In this document: in pieces, positions 48,371 to 59,325 of the stretch
Layout of the letters: each line of letters opens with the position of its first letter
How positions within the stretch are numbered: the first letter of the stretch is position 1
NCBI GenBank assembly: GCA_039519185.1
Contig: CM076846.1
Location: forward strand, 112,552,566-112,616,565
Direction of reading: 5' to 3'
Source: Astragalus membranaceus
Lineage: Eukaryota; Streptophyta; Magnoliopsida; Fabales; Fabaceae
DNA length: 64,000 nucleotides
Program-made: the position numbers and the translations under genes
Notes under the pieces: generated by a model
The model's input: the letters and a program-made list of their open reading frames with translations, nothing else
Databases searched by the model: none
What the model was told of the DNA's origin: nothing

Positions 48371-48739
48371 ATATCTCCTTGATATTTTAAAAAGAAAAAT
48401 ATACATTCATTATTTCACTTAAATACATTACTCCCCTTCATGCATCAAAAAAAATGTTCTTTTTTCCCCTCACATGTATCTCATATTCCTATATAGCCTC
48501 CCGCATGCATAAAAAAAAATTAGAAATTGCTTCTTTTTCTTCTATTCTTGCATCATTCATCATCCAATAATTTTTTTTTGTCAGCATCATATTAAGATAT
48601 CATTTTATCACATTCAAGCAATCATTATGCATTTGATTCATCTGCATTTTTATTTAAATCTAGCAACATGCATAAACTCGGGCATTACATTCAAAAATAT
48701 ATTCAAAAAATAAAACTCATGAGAATATTTTTAGGAAAC
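48371..48739 (+). other. LARD 2 spacer
   Basis: Low-complexity CATGCATC/TTCATC-rich DNA, the complement style of LARD 1 25023-27937. No gene. Confidence 0.55.
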
Positions 48740-50025
48740 TGATAATTCTCTAAATTATCTAATTTTTCTAGTCTTTATGAAGGGAAAATTGTCATATACT
48801 CTAGACTTATAGTTTGCTTTTGTCTTAATTTAATGTTAATTAGACATGATTAATTTCTTAGAATATTTTGATGATTATAATTAAATTGAATCACAATTAT
48901 TAAACATTTTGATCTAACTTGTGTTGATCTTAATGTAGAGATTGAAAGCACATGATTGTGAAATGGATTAATATGATGGAGCAAATTATTAAGCTATTGC
49001 CATTGGGGGCCCAACAAAAAGAAGGACCAAAAGTCCAATAAGGAAAAATAATGTGATTTGGAGCACAAGAAAGGAAGGAGAATTAAGAAAGGAAGGAAGC
49101 GTGGAAAGGAAAAGAAAGGCACGCACAAAGTGAGAAAAAAAGACGGACATGAAAAGAAAGAAACAGTATGTTCGACAATGAACAGTACGTTCGGCAAAGA
49201 AGTTTTTGACGGCTGGAAGTGGTTTATTGGAGGAGAGAAATTGGGAACTTAGCAATCACCGTGAGCGAGATAGTGAAGGAGCTGACGGAACTCGGATCAT
49301 CTTCATCTTTTCATGGAGTTATTTTCATTCCCCTTTTCACTTTTAATTGTTATCTCTATTTCTATGTCTAGCTAAATTTCTTGTTGTTGGGGATGAGTAA
49401 CAAATTATGAATCTCTTATATTGTTGAATCAAACCTCTATTATTTGAATTAACGTTATGATTTATGTTTTAATCTCTGTCCTTAACGCTTTCTAGGATTT
49501 GATCACTCTTAGGATGATTTATGATATGTGATTATGAATGGAAGTTTGAATTACATATGCTTGAGAATTGAAATCTGTTTATCTCTAGTCTAGGAATAGT
49601 CATTGGTATTCAGAATCATAGGATAATTGTTGTTATTACTGCTTATTTTTTTTAAGGTCACCTAAGGAATTAGGGATTTTTATTAGAAATAAATGTTATT
49701 TTACCTAAGGAATTAGGATTAGAATAATTATAGCAATTTGATCAAAACTCATAAAATAAGTTCAATAATTGCTATAATTGATTCGTTAAATATAAGAGTG
49801 AAGTAAATTGAAGCACGTCCTCAATGCTCTTTAATTCATACAAATTCAAACTTGTGGTCTTGTTATCATTATAATTTAAAATCACTAAAAATATTTACTG
49901 TTTAGTCCTTTTCAATTTAGAAGTTAAATTGTTAAACTGATAAATAACTGCAGTCCCTGAGTTCGACACTCGGTCTTTCCGTACTATTACTTGCAACGAT
50001 CCGTACACTTGCCGTGATCCCATCA
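48740..50025 (+). repeat. 5' LTR of the gag-protease element
   Basis: It starts TGATAATTCTCTAAATTATC and ends GTGATCCCATCA. Its first 77 bases recur without a mismatch at 54253-54329. The short plus frame at 49058 and the minus frames at 48989-49255 lie in purine-rich leader sequence and are not genes. Confidence 0.9.
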
Positions 50026-50031
50026 AGTTTT

Positions 50032-50049
50032 TGGCGCCGTTGCCGGGGA
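50032..50049 (+). other. Primer-binding site (tRNA-Asp)
   Basis: TGGCGCCGTTGCCGGGGA, six bases past the LTR end. This is the standard Athila-lineage primer site. Confidence 0.9.
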
Positions 50050-50158
50050 CTGCCAAATTTTTATTAGCTTAATTTTTAATTTCTTGATTGAATTTTAATT
50101 TCTGTCATTTTATTTTGTTTTTATCTCTTAATCACTTACTTCTTCTCTAACTCTGTTT

Positions 50159-51694
50159 ATGCGAGGCACTGCCTCAGCTGACCTTTTCTTTGATCCAGAA
50201 ATTGAAAAGACTGCAAAGGCTAATCGAAAGGCTACGAGAGAAAGGAAACTCCAAGAAAAAGAAGCAGTAAGAGAAGTAGAGATTGTATCTGAGATTCTTG
50301 TGATTGAAGAGATGGCTGACCCACCAGTTAGACGCACTCTTGGAGACTATGGGAATCGTGACACAAACAGGCAGAGGTTACCAATTGCTCATCAACCGGT
50401 AACCGTGAATAGGTTTGAGATCAATCCAGGACTGTTTCGTGAATTGAGGGAGATGCAATTTGGTGGAAGACCATGTGAAGATGCAAACAAGCATCTAACC
50501 AATTTTGCACAACTATGTGAAACAGTGAAAGTGGACGGTAATACTGATGAAGCTAAGAAACTGAGACTTTTTCCCTTCTCTCTAAAGGATGAAGCCAAAG
50601 AGTGGCTTGATTCGCAACACGAAGGTAGCATCACTACATGGAATGATCTTGAAGACAAATTTCTTGAACAATTTTTCCCTCCTTCCATGTTCATTAAGAA
50701 GAGGGGAGAAATCAATAGTTTTGAGCAAAAAGAGGGTGAGTCGCTCTATGAGACTTACAAAAGATTCAAGATCACATTGAAGGCTTGCCCGAATCACGGT
50801 TTTGATGACCATCAGCAAATGCAAATCTTTTGTACTGGGTTGAAACCAAATACGAGGATGATGCTTGATGCCTCAGCAGGTGGTTCTCTGAATTTCAAGA
50901 CTGCGGTAGAAGCAAGACAAATAATTGAAGCTATGGTTTCAAATGATTACTTGGCTGCTCATGAGAGAGGAGGTACATCTAAAAGAGGTCTCTTTGACTT
51001 AGATGCTCAGACTGCCGGGTTGGCTCAACAGAAGATAATCACTCAACAATTGGAAGAACTGAAAAAGGGAATGGAAGCTCTAAAGTTGAATTCTGTGCAA
51101 CACTATTCTGCTCAAGTAAATGTTGTGACAAGTTTGAAGTGTGACTACTATGAAGGTCCACATTCTAACCAAGACTGTGAACTTCCCCTAGCAGTCCAAG
51201 AGAAGATATTTTTTGTCAAAAATAATCCATATTCCAACACCTACAATTCGGGGTGGAGGAATCATCCAAATTTCTCTTCGAAGGATCAAGGGCAAAGCCA
51301 AAATGCTCCTCAAAAGAAAGCAGATTGGGAGATAGCAGTTGAGGGACTAGCTGCACAAACTTCTTCATTCATGGAGGAAACAAGAGCAGGTTTCAAAAGT
51401 CTAGAAGCTAGTTCTAAAAATCAAGAAGCATCCATCAGAAATCTAGAGACTCAAATGGGCCAACTGGCCAAGCAAGTTGCACAAAGACCTTCGGGCTCTC
51501 TTCCAAGTGACACTATTCCTAATCCAAGGGGTGGTGAAACAGTGAATGTTATAACCACACGGAGTGGAAAAACAATTGAAGCTGTAGCAAAGAAGAGTCC
51601 AGAAGAAGTGATTGAGCTTAGTGACAAATCTCCTGTGGGTGTTCACGAGAATTCTAATAAAAGAGAAGCCAAAATTGCCAAAACCAATTATTAA
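50159..51694 (+). CDS. Athila-like gag polyprotein
   Basis: A 511-residue frame just downstream of the primer site. Residues about 90-270 form the retrotransposon capsid domain (GRPCEDANKHLTNFAQLCET, LFPFSLKDEAKEWLDSQ, TWNDLEDKFLEQFFPP, GESLYETYKRFKITLKACPN, IFCTGLKPNTRMMLDASAGG). A degenerate zinc knuckle follows (CDYYEGPHSNQDC); the second Cys expected in CxxC is Tyr here. A coiled-coil-like stretch (SLEASSKNQEASIRNLETQM) precedes the linker TTRSGKTIE. Gag assembles virus-like particles around the RNA. The frame ends at 51694, close after a one-base shift: the alternative frame at 51612 carries on as PKLPKPIIKLPFPQRLKK, matching a second copy of that phrase further on. An inserted base near 51668 is the likely cause. 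Confidence 0.9.
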   Translation: MRGTASADLFFDPEIEKTAKANRKATRERKLQEKEAVREVEIVSEILVIEEMADPPVRRTLGDYGNRDTNRQRLPIAHQPVTVNRFEINPGLFRELREMQFGGRPCEDANKHLTNFAQLCETVKVDGNTDEAKKLRLFPFSLKDEAKEWLDSQHEGSITTWNDLEDKFLEQFFPPSMFIKKRGEINSFEQKEGESLYETYKRFKITLKACPNHGFDDHQQMQIFCTGLKPNTRMMLDASAGGSLNFKTAVEARQIIEAMVSNDYLAAHERGGTSKRGLFDLDAQTAGLAQQKIITQQLEELKKGMEALKLNSVQHYSAQVNVVTSLKCDYYEGPHSNQDCELPLAVQEKIFFVKNNPYSNTYNSGWRNHPNFSSKDQGQSQNAPQKKADWEIAVEGLAAQTSSFMEETRAGFKSLEASSKNQEASIRNLETQMGQLAKQVAQRPSGSLPSDTIPNPRGGETVNVITTRSGKTIEAVAKKSPEEVIELSDKSPVGVHENSNKREAKIAKTNY

Positions 51695-52760
51695 GCTACC
51701 TTTCCCCCAGAGACTAAAGAAAGATCAAAATGAGAAGCAGTCTGCAGGTCTTGATGAACCTTCTAAGGTTCAAGAGGATACTATTGTGAAAGAGAATTCT
51801 AAGCGTCCAAAGCCAATCATCAAGCTACCTTACCCTCAAAGATTGAAGAAGGAGCAAGATGAAAAGCAATTTGGTAAGATTTTAGATGTTTTCAAAAAGT
51901 TACAAATTAACATTCCTTTTGCAGAAGCTCTTGAACAGATACCCAAATATGAAAAATTTATGAAAGATGTCCTTTCAAAGAAGAGGAGGATCGTGGATGA
52001 GGAGACGGTCATGCTCACCGAGGAGTGCAGTGCAATTTTGCAAAGGATGCTTCCACAAAAACTCAAAGATCCCGGGTGTTTCTCTATTCCTTGCACTATT
52101 GGGGATAGAACTTTTGGGAAAGCACTGTGTGATTTGGGAGCAAGTATCAACCTAATGCCCCTCTCCATTTTCCAAAAGTTGGGGATTGGTCAGATAAAAA
52201 ATACCATGATGACTCTGCATCTGGCTGACCGCTTAGTGAAATATCCATATGGTGTAGTCGAAGATTTCCTTGTGAAAATTGAAAAATTCATCTTTCCGGT
52301 GGATTTTGTGGTTCTTGACATGGAAGAAGACAATGACATCCCGTTTATTTTAGGAAGAACTTTCCTAGCTACAGGTAGAGATGTGATTGATGTGGCGGAT
52401 GGAACTTTAACATTGAAAGTCCAAGATGAAGTTGTGACTTTCAATGTGCCCAAGAACATGGACCCTAAAAAGGGAAAAGAAGGGTGTTATCGTATTGAGG
52501 TGCTTGATCCCATAATTGAAAAAAGAATTCATGATCAAGACCTCCACTCACCTATTGAGAATTCACTTGTTGTATCAAAAGATTTTGAAAAAGGGGGTGA
52601 CACTAAGGAAAAAGAAGTTGGGGCTATGTTAGTGGATCCTCTGTTCTATTCTCCTCATACAACTTGTAGGAAGAGGAAACTTAAGCATAAAAGAAAAGGT
52701 ACCCAAGGAGCACTAAAGGAGGCACCTGAGAAGCAGAGTCCTCCACCTGAGCCAAATTAG
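51612..52760 (+). CDS. Athila-like protease (retropepsin-like) region
   Basis: This continues gag in another frame; the biologically relevant part starts at about 51668. Features in order: two copies of PKPIIKLP(F/Y)PQRLKK, a KKLQINIPFAEALEQIPKYE segment, then an aspartic protease with active-site motif LCDLGASINLMP (D-L-G-A-S) and the flap and end region DIPFILGRTFLATGRDVIDV. The enzyme would mature gag as a dimer. The protein ends with a basic tail and TAG at 52760. In full Athila elements reverse transcriptase follows; here the 3' spacer does. The catalytic aspartate is intact. Confidence 0.88.
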   Translation: MSLVTNLLWVFTRILIKEKPKLPKPIIKLPFPQRLKKDQNEKQSAGLDEPSKVQEDTIVKENSKRPKPIIKLPYPQRLKKEQDEKQFGKILDVFKKLQINIPFAEALEQIPKYEKFMKDVLSKKRRIVDEETVMLTEECSAILQRMLPQKLKDPGCFSIPCTIGDRTFGKALCDLGASINLMPLSIFQKLGIGQIKNTMMTLHLADRLVKYPYGVVEDFLVKIEKFIFPVDFVVLDMEEDNDIPFILGRTFLATGRDVIDVADGTLTLKVQDEVVTFNVPKNMDPKKGKEGCYRIEVLDPIIEKRIHDQDLHSPIENSLVVSKDFEKGGDTKEKEVGAMLVDPLFYSPHTTCRKRKLKHKRKGTQGALKEAPEKQSPPPEPN

Positions 52761-54252
52761 AGAATCACCTCAACGTCAAGCTTAGGACGATAAACAAGCG
52801 CTTCATGGGAGGCAACCCATGCCAGGGAGTATTCTATCTCTTCTCTTTTGCATTTTATTTTACTTAATTTTAGCTTTTTCATTTTGTACTGTTCTTTCTG
52901 TTTAAGTCTCGTACTGTGTGTTGTTGAATGTTGTTAGACTTGCGTGTGATGTGTGAGCAGTAACACCCCATAACTCTAGTTAACTTTGCTGATCAATGAC
53001 TTTGTGGGTTGTTGGGTGATTGATTTTGAACACTTGTTTGCATTTAAATTTCTTACAGATCACCATTTAATAAGTTAAGTTAGCATGTGCATGATGAGCA
53101 CTCAGCTGTGCACAAATATCTGATTCCCAGCAAACTGGGCATGGTTTAACATGAAAACATTGGGCATCCATTTCATTACTTTGACTCTCTCACAGCCTGT
53201 GAGCTTTTGAGCCTAAACACTTAATTTCTTGATTTATGAGTGTTTGTGCATGTGTGTTTCTTCAGAACTTGAACTTAGTTCTTGATTGCTTTTGCATCGC
53301 ATATACACACATACATGATTGAGGACTTCTATTTTCTTGGTAGCTAGAGCCTTAAAATGCCTACCCTTAAATTTTGACCTTTGAGAAGCCCATTTGAGCC
53401 TTCAATCCTTTTTTGTTATTGTTTGTAACCCTCATTACAAGCCATTAACTGAAAAACCAAGTGTCCCACTTGTTTGGAATTGAGGGATGTGTTGTCATTT
53501 TGGATTCCTAGCTAAGAATTAAATTTGGGGTTGTTTGAGGACAAACAATTGTTCTAAGTTTGGGGTGAGTATACCAAAAGTACCAAAAAGTTCAAAAAAA
53601 ATTGAGAAAAAAAAAGCAAAAAAAAAAGAAGTTCAAAAAAAATAAATAGAAGAGATAACAAGGACAACTTTTCCTTGTGGGTAATTCTTTTGAATAGGTT
53701 TGGTGAGTAATGATATGATCTAAGTGAAGCAGGTCAATTTTTCTTGTGGACAATTCCTTTGAAGAGGTTTGATGAGTAAGGTTAGGATCTAAAGTGACTA
53801 ATGCATTTCTCAATTCCAATCAACAAAGCCTAGATTCCAAAAGTTATCCACCCTGACCCAAGCCCCATTACAACCTTTATAAAGTCCTCATGATATGTGT
53901 GGTATTTGTCTGTGATTGTTTTTCTTAGAACTTTGTTCAAGCCTATGGTAGGATATACATGTAATGTGATTTGAGTGCATTACCCTATATACACTTAAGA
54001 GTGAATTGGTGAGAGTCTGAGGAGAGGGTTGATGTTGATGACTGGCTGCCCATGTTATTTTTGGTTGCTTTAACTTGGTTTGCTTGCTAGCAAGATTTTG
54101 GGCAGTTTGGTGTCGTGAATGCGCAGTGTTATGGAATACTTGAATGATGGTGATTTATGGAAATTCATTTGTTGAACTTGTGTTTTGATTCTAACCCAGT
54201 GCACAATGTGAATTGTTGCTTGAGGACAATCAAAGATTTAAGTTTAGGGTGG
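52761..54252 (+). other. 3' noncoding region of the gag-protease element
   Basis: It holds the conserved block ACAAGCGCTTCATGGGAGGC (52794-52813), also present at 704-723, then AT-rich spacer. Two polypurine-like borders occur: GGACAAACAATTGTTCTAAG with TTTGGGGTGA (about 53540) and GGACAATCAAAGATTTAAG with TTTAGGGTGG (about 54222); the second abuts the LTR. No gene. Confidence 0.75.
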
Positions 54253-54329
54253 TGATAATTCTCTAAATTATCTAATTTTTCTAGTCTTTATGAAGGGAAA
54301 ATTGTCATATACTCTAGACTTATAGTTTG
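54253..54329 (+). repeat. Truncated 3' LTR of the gag-protease element
   Basis: 77 bases identical to the start of the 5' LTR, then an abrupt switch to LARD 2 spacer. Confidence 0.9.
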
Positions 54330-56921
54330 ATTTTATAGCCACACCTGACTAGTTCCCAACACATTACCCTAACTCCACGAACTTTCACAACCACACTCGA
54401 AAATGGGGCAACTTTTATCTTTCATGGATTAGGGCAACCTTGTCTTTTGTATAGATTGGGGCATCATATCTCCCTCGTGCCAAAAGAATTCTTTCGTCTC
54501 CCATTCCATTCATCCTTAGCCACTTGTTACCCCTATACCAACATATTTCCCAGTCCTTCAACCAACTTATACCCTTAGCCGTCATTGTCCTCCCTAGACA
54601 AAGGCAGACTATTTCACTTCCCACTATTTGAAGTCAAAATTGGGGCAGTCAAACATTTCCTACTTTGGGGCAAGCTTAGCTCTCATAGGCTTGAGTAAAT
54701 CACCTTATCCTTCACTCCCCTCACATGTCACATTTGCTCATACCCTACATTTCTTGAACCTTGAGCCAACTGACACATTCATTTGTATTCACACTGTTAT
54801 TCATGTTTATTAAACAATGCTTCAAAGAGAGAGAACACGCGTTAATGACGTGATATTAATAATTCCTCCAAATTAACATCTTAGACTTGAAAGCTTATCC
54901 ATCATGGGTCACCATAACCAAATGAAAACCCATGTGACCAAATCTACAAATGTACATCACAAATACATTGTTACAAGCCATAGTTTTCAAAGATGACAAC
55001 CTCGAACTTACCAGAGTTCGAGTTCAAGCCATCAAAAAATTTTCTTACAAGGAATGATCAATTCAAAATATTTAGCTCTCTGTTTCTAGCATCAAAAGTT
55101 TTGTTTCCCATCAAACATTATTGTATCCTTACAAAAAAAACATTGCAAAAACACATGTTGTCACCAACAAATCATGCATCAGTTATACATTACACATGTC
55201 CTCCTTATTCTAGAATTAAACCATGCATCTGATCATACTCATCACAACTCTTTCATATAAGTACTATACATGCATTCACATTCTACTTATTTTGCTTACA
55301 TAATTTATTAACTTTTGCGTCTTGATTCTTTCGCATTACGCATTGCATATGCATACATGCATGCCTACACATAACATTTATTGCTTCGATAAAAGTGCCA
55401 ACTGTCGGTCTCATCATTACCAAAATTTTTCTACATCACTAATCATATCATGGTACCGTGCATTCATGCACTTCTTTTTATTCACCATAGCATTCACATC
55501 TAAGCATTACGTACAATTGCATTCATATCTTATCTGCATCCACATACACTATTTGTCAACTTTCATATTCCATCGGCTTCGACATCCATTATCCACATTT
55601 CATTAAAACCAATCATAAAGCATGTCATACATTCCACACATTACATCACACATTTCATATTTTACTTACCATACATAGCATTCATCACATGTCATACACC
55701 ATATACCTATCCTCAATCAAATGCGTTGAGCATATTCCATACGTTAAACACCTATCCTTTATTCTTACAAATCAACGCGCTAAGCATTGATCACACATCT
55801 CATCCAGATCACCCAGTTGATCCTTCAGACCTATTGAGGTCCATAAATCAGATCACCCAATTGATCCTTCAGATCCATTGTGGTCCATAAATCAGACCAA
55901 CGGCCATTGGTCCATAATCAGACATATGTCGGTCCACAAGTCAGACTGGTATTTGTCCATAAATTAGATCACCCAGTTGATCCTTCAGACCTATTGAGGT
56001 CCATAAATCAGATCATCCCGTTGATCCTTCAGCCCATTCGGTCCTTTAGACCCCAGGGACCCTTCAGAGCCCCAGTGCTCCTTCAGAACCCCAGTGGTCC
56101 TTCAGATCCCCAGTGATCCTTATTTATTGATTTTCAACCGACTTCAAGTGTTGTTCCTTATATTTTGTTTTAGATCAGCGCGTCTAGCATTAATCCTCTA
56201 TCACGCACCAGATCGCAATGTTAGCATAGAGTCTAGCATAGATCCTCTTGACCAAATCGGCCATTCACTTCAGTTCATTTTATGCCAACATTTAAAGGCA
56301 TCGATCCTTCAGAGGCCCAGTGCTCATTCAAACCCCTAGTGGTCCTTCAGATCTCCAATCGTCCTCAAGACCAACATTGGTCCATCAACCCAGATCACAC
56401 GTCGTCATCGAGCCCGATAGATCATTTGACCCTAAGTGGTCCTTCAGACTAGTTGTGTCCGCCTAAGACATAGTGGACGTCCTTCGTGGTCAACATATCA
56501 GTTCTGAATCTGATCTTGACCCTCACGGCCGCTCGAGAAAAGGCCACCCTCAGACCGTTTTACTAGTACCATAGATAGTTGAGGTCCATCAGACCAAAAG
56601 GTCCATCAGGCCCAGGCAGCCCTTCAGACCAATCGGTCTTTCAGTTCAGTTCGAATCAACACGCCAAGCGTCTGTTCCGAATCAGACCTTCAGATCCTCA
56701 GTGATCCTTCAGACCCTAGTGATCCATCAAAGCCCATGGCTCCTTTAGATCCCCAGTGATCCTTATTTACTGTGTTTTAAGTTAACCCAGCTTTTCATGA
56801 ATTTCTCAAAAAATTATAGTTTTGACAAAATTAGTGTCCTTTTATCTTTATTTCTATTTTAGTTTGAAAATTTTGGAAACCATTCAAATTTTCAAGCAAA
56901 ATATAAATAAAGAGGGACAGC
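54330..56921 (+). other. LARD 2 internal spacer
   Basis: Noncoding. It has CATGCAT/ATTCACATC-rich DNA (54980-55700), then a dense array of GATCCTTCAGACC or GGTCCATAAATCAGA phrases (55800-56770), the complement of LARD 1 21060-21500. The polypurine tract AAATAAAGAGGGACAGC closes it. Frames at 55322, 55880 and 56094 are repeat artefacts. Confidence 0.7.
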
Positions 56922-57272
56922 TGTTGTACCATAATTTTGTCCGACTAATTTAAAATTTATTAGAAAAAATCCAAAATATTGTTTGTTATGATGTTTGTCG
57001 TTCACGCTTGTCATTCCTAATCGTGTATAGGTTTTGTTCTCGTTGCGCATGCGTGTTCACTTCTCGTCATATACGCGTGTTTATTTTACTGCTCATTATT
57101 TACTGTTTATTATTAATATTGGTAGTTTCCTCTCTCTCTCTTAACCAAAAGATGAAAAATAAAATCAGATGAACAATTCAAATTGAATGGTCAATGCTGC
57201 CTTTTGATACACATATAGACAAAAATGAAAATGAAAATGTAAAAAGTACAAAAAAAAATAAAATGAATTCAA
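56922..57272 (+). repeat. Truncated 3' LTR of LARD 2
   Basis: It matches the first part of 44731-47101 with few changes and stops after AATGAATTCAA. The rest is missing. Confidence 0.9.
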
Positions 57273-57995
57273 CATGGCATTCGTCGCACCACCATTTTAG
57301 AGGTAAATATCTATTTCAACATTTTATTTAAACGATCGATGAAAATAAGGCTAGAGTCGAAGGAAATCGATCTGTGCATCTTACCTACACCGCGAAACAA
57401 TTCATTTTTTTCCCATTATTTCAACGATTTTATGTTGTCGTCAAGAAATAACATGAATGAAATGGAGATTGAAGAAGAAAGGCACCCGCTTACTTTATCC
57501 GTATTTAACGAATCTGGTCGCCACTCTGGGAAGGAGTCGATTCACTAGTTAACGGATAAAGAGTATCAATCAGCACATGTTCATGTCTTGATCAATTGCA
57601 CTGAAGTTAAACCATATCTTGAGTAAGCATTTCTCAATTCAGTTTTCTATACACCTTCAGATATATGTCCATATATTTAGTAATTTATTTTCATTAATAT
57701 TGATTATCAGGGCGTTCTTATTATTTGAGGGTATAAGCGAGGAAGAATCTTTTGCTCGTATACATAAAAGTTTTCTATCGTTCTTTAAGGCTAGAGTAAG
57801 TAAATGAAATTAATGTTTTAACCTCAAATATTTTCCATTACAGATAGACACGATCCGTCGCTAGTTTCCGACATATTCCTTTTGCCCATTGGTATGTGTT
57901 TCCAACCCGCTTCCCTCCGACGGTTGCGACCTCGTCGGTAATCCGTCCGAAAACAAGTGATTATCGATGACTTTTTTGGTTTTATCGACGATCTT
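57273..57995. other. Unclassified stretch
   Basis: A 69-residue plus frame (57339-57548; EIEEERHPLTLSVFNESGRH) and a second short frame with FARIHKSFLSFFKARVSK (about 57720-57807) could be pieces of an old coding region, but I do not recognise them. From about 57850 CGTCGGTAATCCGTCCGAAA-like CACTA subterminal text begins. Confidence 0.4.
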
Positions 57996-58249
57996 CACAA
58001 CAAGAAAATCGCTCATTTGCGACGGCAATTTCTGTCGCAAATGGACCTTTTTCCGTGGCAAATGTGAATTTGCGACGGAAGTTGCGACGGACAAAGAGTC
58101 GTGGCAAAACAGCTCGTCGGAAAGCGTTTGCAACGAAAAACCCTGTCACAAATAATCCGTCGCAAACTCGTCGCAAATCCGTCGCAAATATCCATGGCAA
58201 AGTCGTCGCAAGCTCTGACACCTTTTCGTCGCAAATGTTGGACTATATG
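57996..58249. mobile_element. CACTA left-terminal fragment next to the Pack-CACTA
   Basis: CACAACAAGAAAATCGCTCA (57996) is a near-copy of the right terminus of the neighbouring element (CACTACAAGAAAATCGCTGA on the minus strand at 63078). About 20 TTGCGACGG-type subterminal repeats follow. It is either an older CACTA end into which the main element inserted, or a second left end of the same element. Confidence 0.65.
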
Positions 58250-58992
58250 CACTACAAGAATAAGCCTATATTGCTACCAATATTTGCCACGGAGGACTGT
58301 CCGTCGCTAATTTGCGACGGACTTGCGACGGTTTGCGACGGACTTGCGATGGTTTGCGACGACGAGTGAGTTTGGGCGTTGGGCGCTAAAAATCCCGCTC
58401 ATAATTTGCGACGGGAAGACATGTTGGTCGCTAATTTGCGACGAAAGAGTATGTTGGTCGCTAATTTGAGACGGAGGGTTAGTCGCAACCCCGTCGCAAA
58501 TTAACAATACCAATTCATTAACAAACCTCACTCTCGTTCTCTCCCAAACCTCACTCTCACTCTCTCCCAAACCTCACTCTCGTACGCTTTCCTCACTCTC
58601 ACCCACACCCACCACCGCCCTCCACCCACACCCACCATCGCCCACCACCCACACTCCCCACCATCACCCTCCACCCACACCCATCATCCTCCCCCACCAG
58701 CGCTCTCACATTTCCCCAAAATTTCCCCAAACCCTAACCTCACATTTCCCCAAACCGTAAACCAACTCCGGCCTCCACCGCGCGCCGTCACTGTGACTGT
58801 TACGAAGGTGACTCCTGGTATTCTTCTTACCCCTCTCTCTCTCTCTCTCTGTGTGTGTGATATTTACGTCTTCATCTCGAAACCTAGATAGCGGCTCCCA
58901 ATTTTTCACTTTTACGCTCCATTCTTTCGTTTTGTGCAGAGAGCACAGTGTGAGGAAGCTAGGGTTTTAGGTTTGCTTCTAAATCTGTGAAA

Positions 58993-59202
58993 ATGACCAA
59001 GTTCAGGAAGCTAGGTCGACCTACTGGTCACCGAATGTCAATGCTAAGGTAATTATGCTTTCAATTCATTGTTCTATTTGCTTTTTTTTGTCTACAAAGA
59101 TGTGTAACTGTAGGTGCCTGAATTCAATTTGTTTTTTCCTTTTTTAGAACCATGGTCTCTCAATTGGTGAAGCATGAGCGAATCGAAATTACTCTTGCCA
59201 AG
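58993..59202 (+). pseudogene. Captured mitochondrial-type ribosomal protein L17, exons 1-2
   Basis: Exon 1 (58993-59048) and exon 2 (59148-59202) encode MTKFRKLGRPTGHRMSML and RTMVSQLVKHERIEITLAK, the start of bacterial/mitochondrial-type L17. The family protein sits near the exit of the large ribosomal subunit. Splice sites are intact (AAG|GTAATT, TTTTTAG|A, AAG|GTACAA). A 5' leader with its own intron precedes (leader exon restarting after TTTTGTGCAG at 58940). The remaining two thirds of L17 are absent; the next exon belongs to an amidase. Only few substitutions are apparent, so capture seems recent. Confidence 0.9.
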
Positions 59203-59325
59203 GTACAAATTAAAAAATGACTGTATGTTATAAGTTTGATTATAAATGTTATAAGTTTGAATATTTTATCATTAATAGTTACTATTTCTTCAATTGATTT
59301 TTGTACTCCATGTGTTTAAAACCAG

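Larger units (their letters stand above)
48740..54329 (+). mobile_element. Gag-protease-only Athila-like element, 3' LTR truncated
   Basis: A 1286-bp 5' LTR, a tRNA-Asp primer site, gag and protease frames, 1.5 kb of noncoding DNA, a polypurine-like tract and only 77 bp of 3' LTR. Reverse transcriptase, RNase H and integrase are absent; the 3' spacer starts directly after the protease stop. This fits a non-autonomous element that makes its own capsid but borrows polymerase and integrase. Flanks on both sides are LARD 2 spacer. Confidence 0.85.
44731..57272 (+). mobile_element. Second Ogre/Tat-type LARD, 3'-truncated (LARD 2)
   Basis: 5' LTR (44731-47101), tRNA-Arg type primer site, leader, repetitive spacer, polypurine tract and the first 350 bp of the 3' LTR are present on the plus strand. 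Internal DNA other than the nested Athila-like element is about 4.2 kb and noncoding. Its leader and spacer resemble those of LARD 1, but the LTRs are a different subfamily. No TSD is available because the right end is lost. Confidence 0.85.

Noticed and set aside
58013..58570. Frames rich in RRK/SQI motifs near the CACTA end
   Set aside because: They are translations of TTGCGACGG subterminal repeats on either strand.
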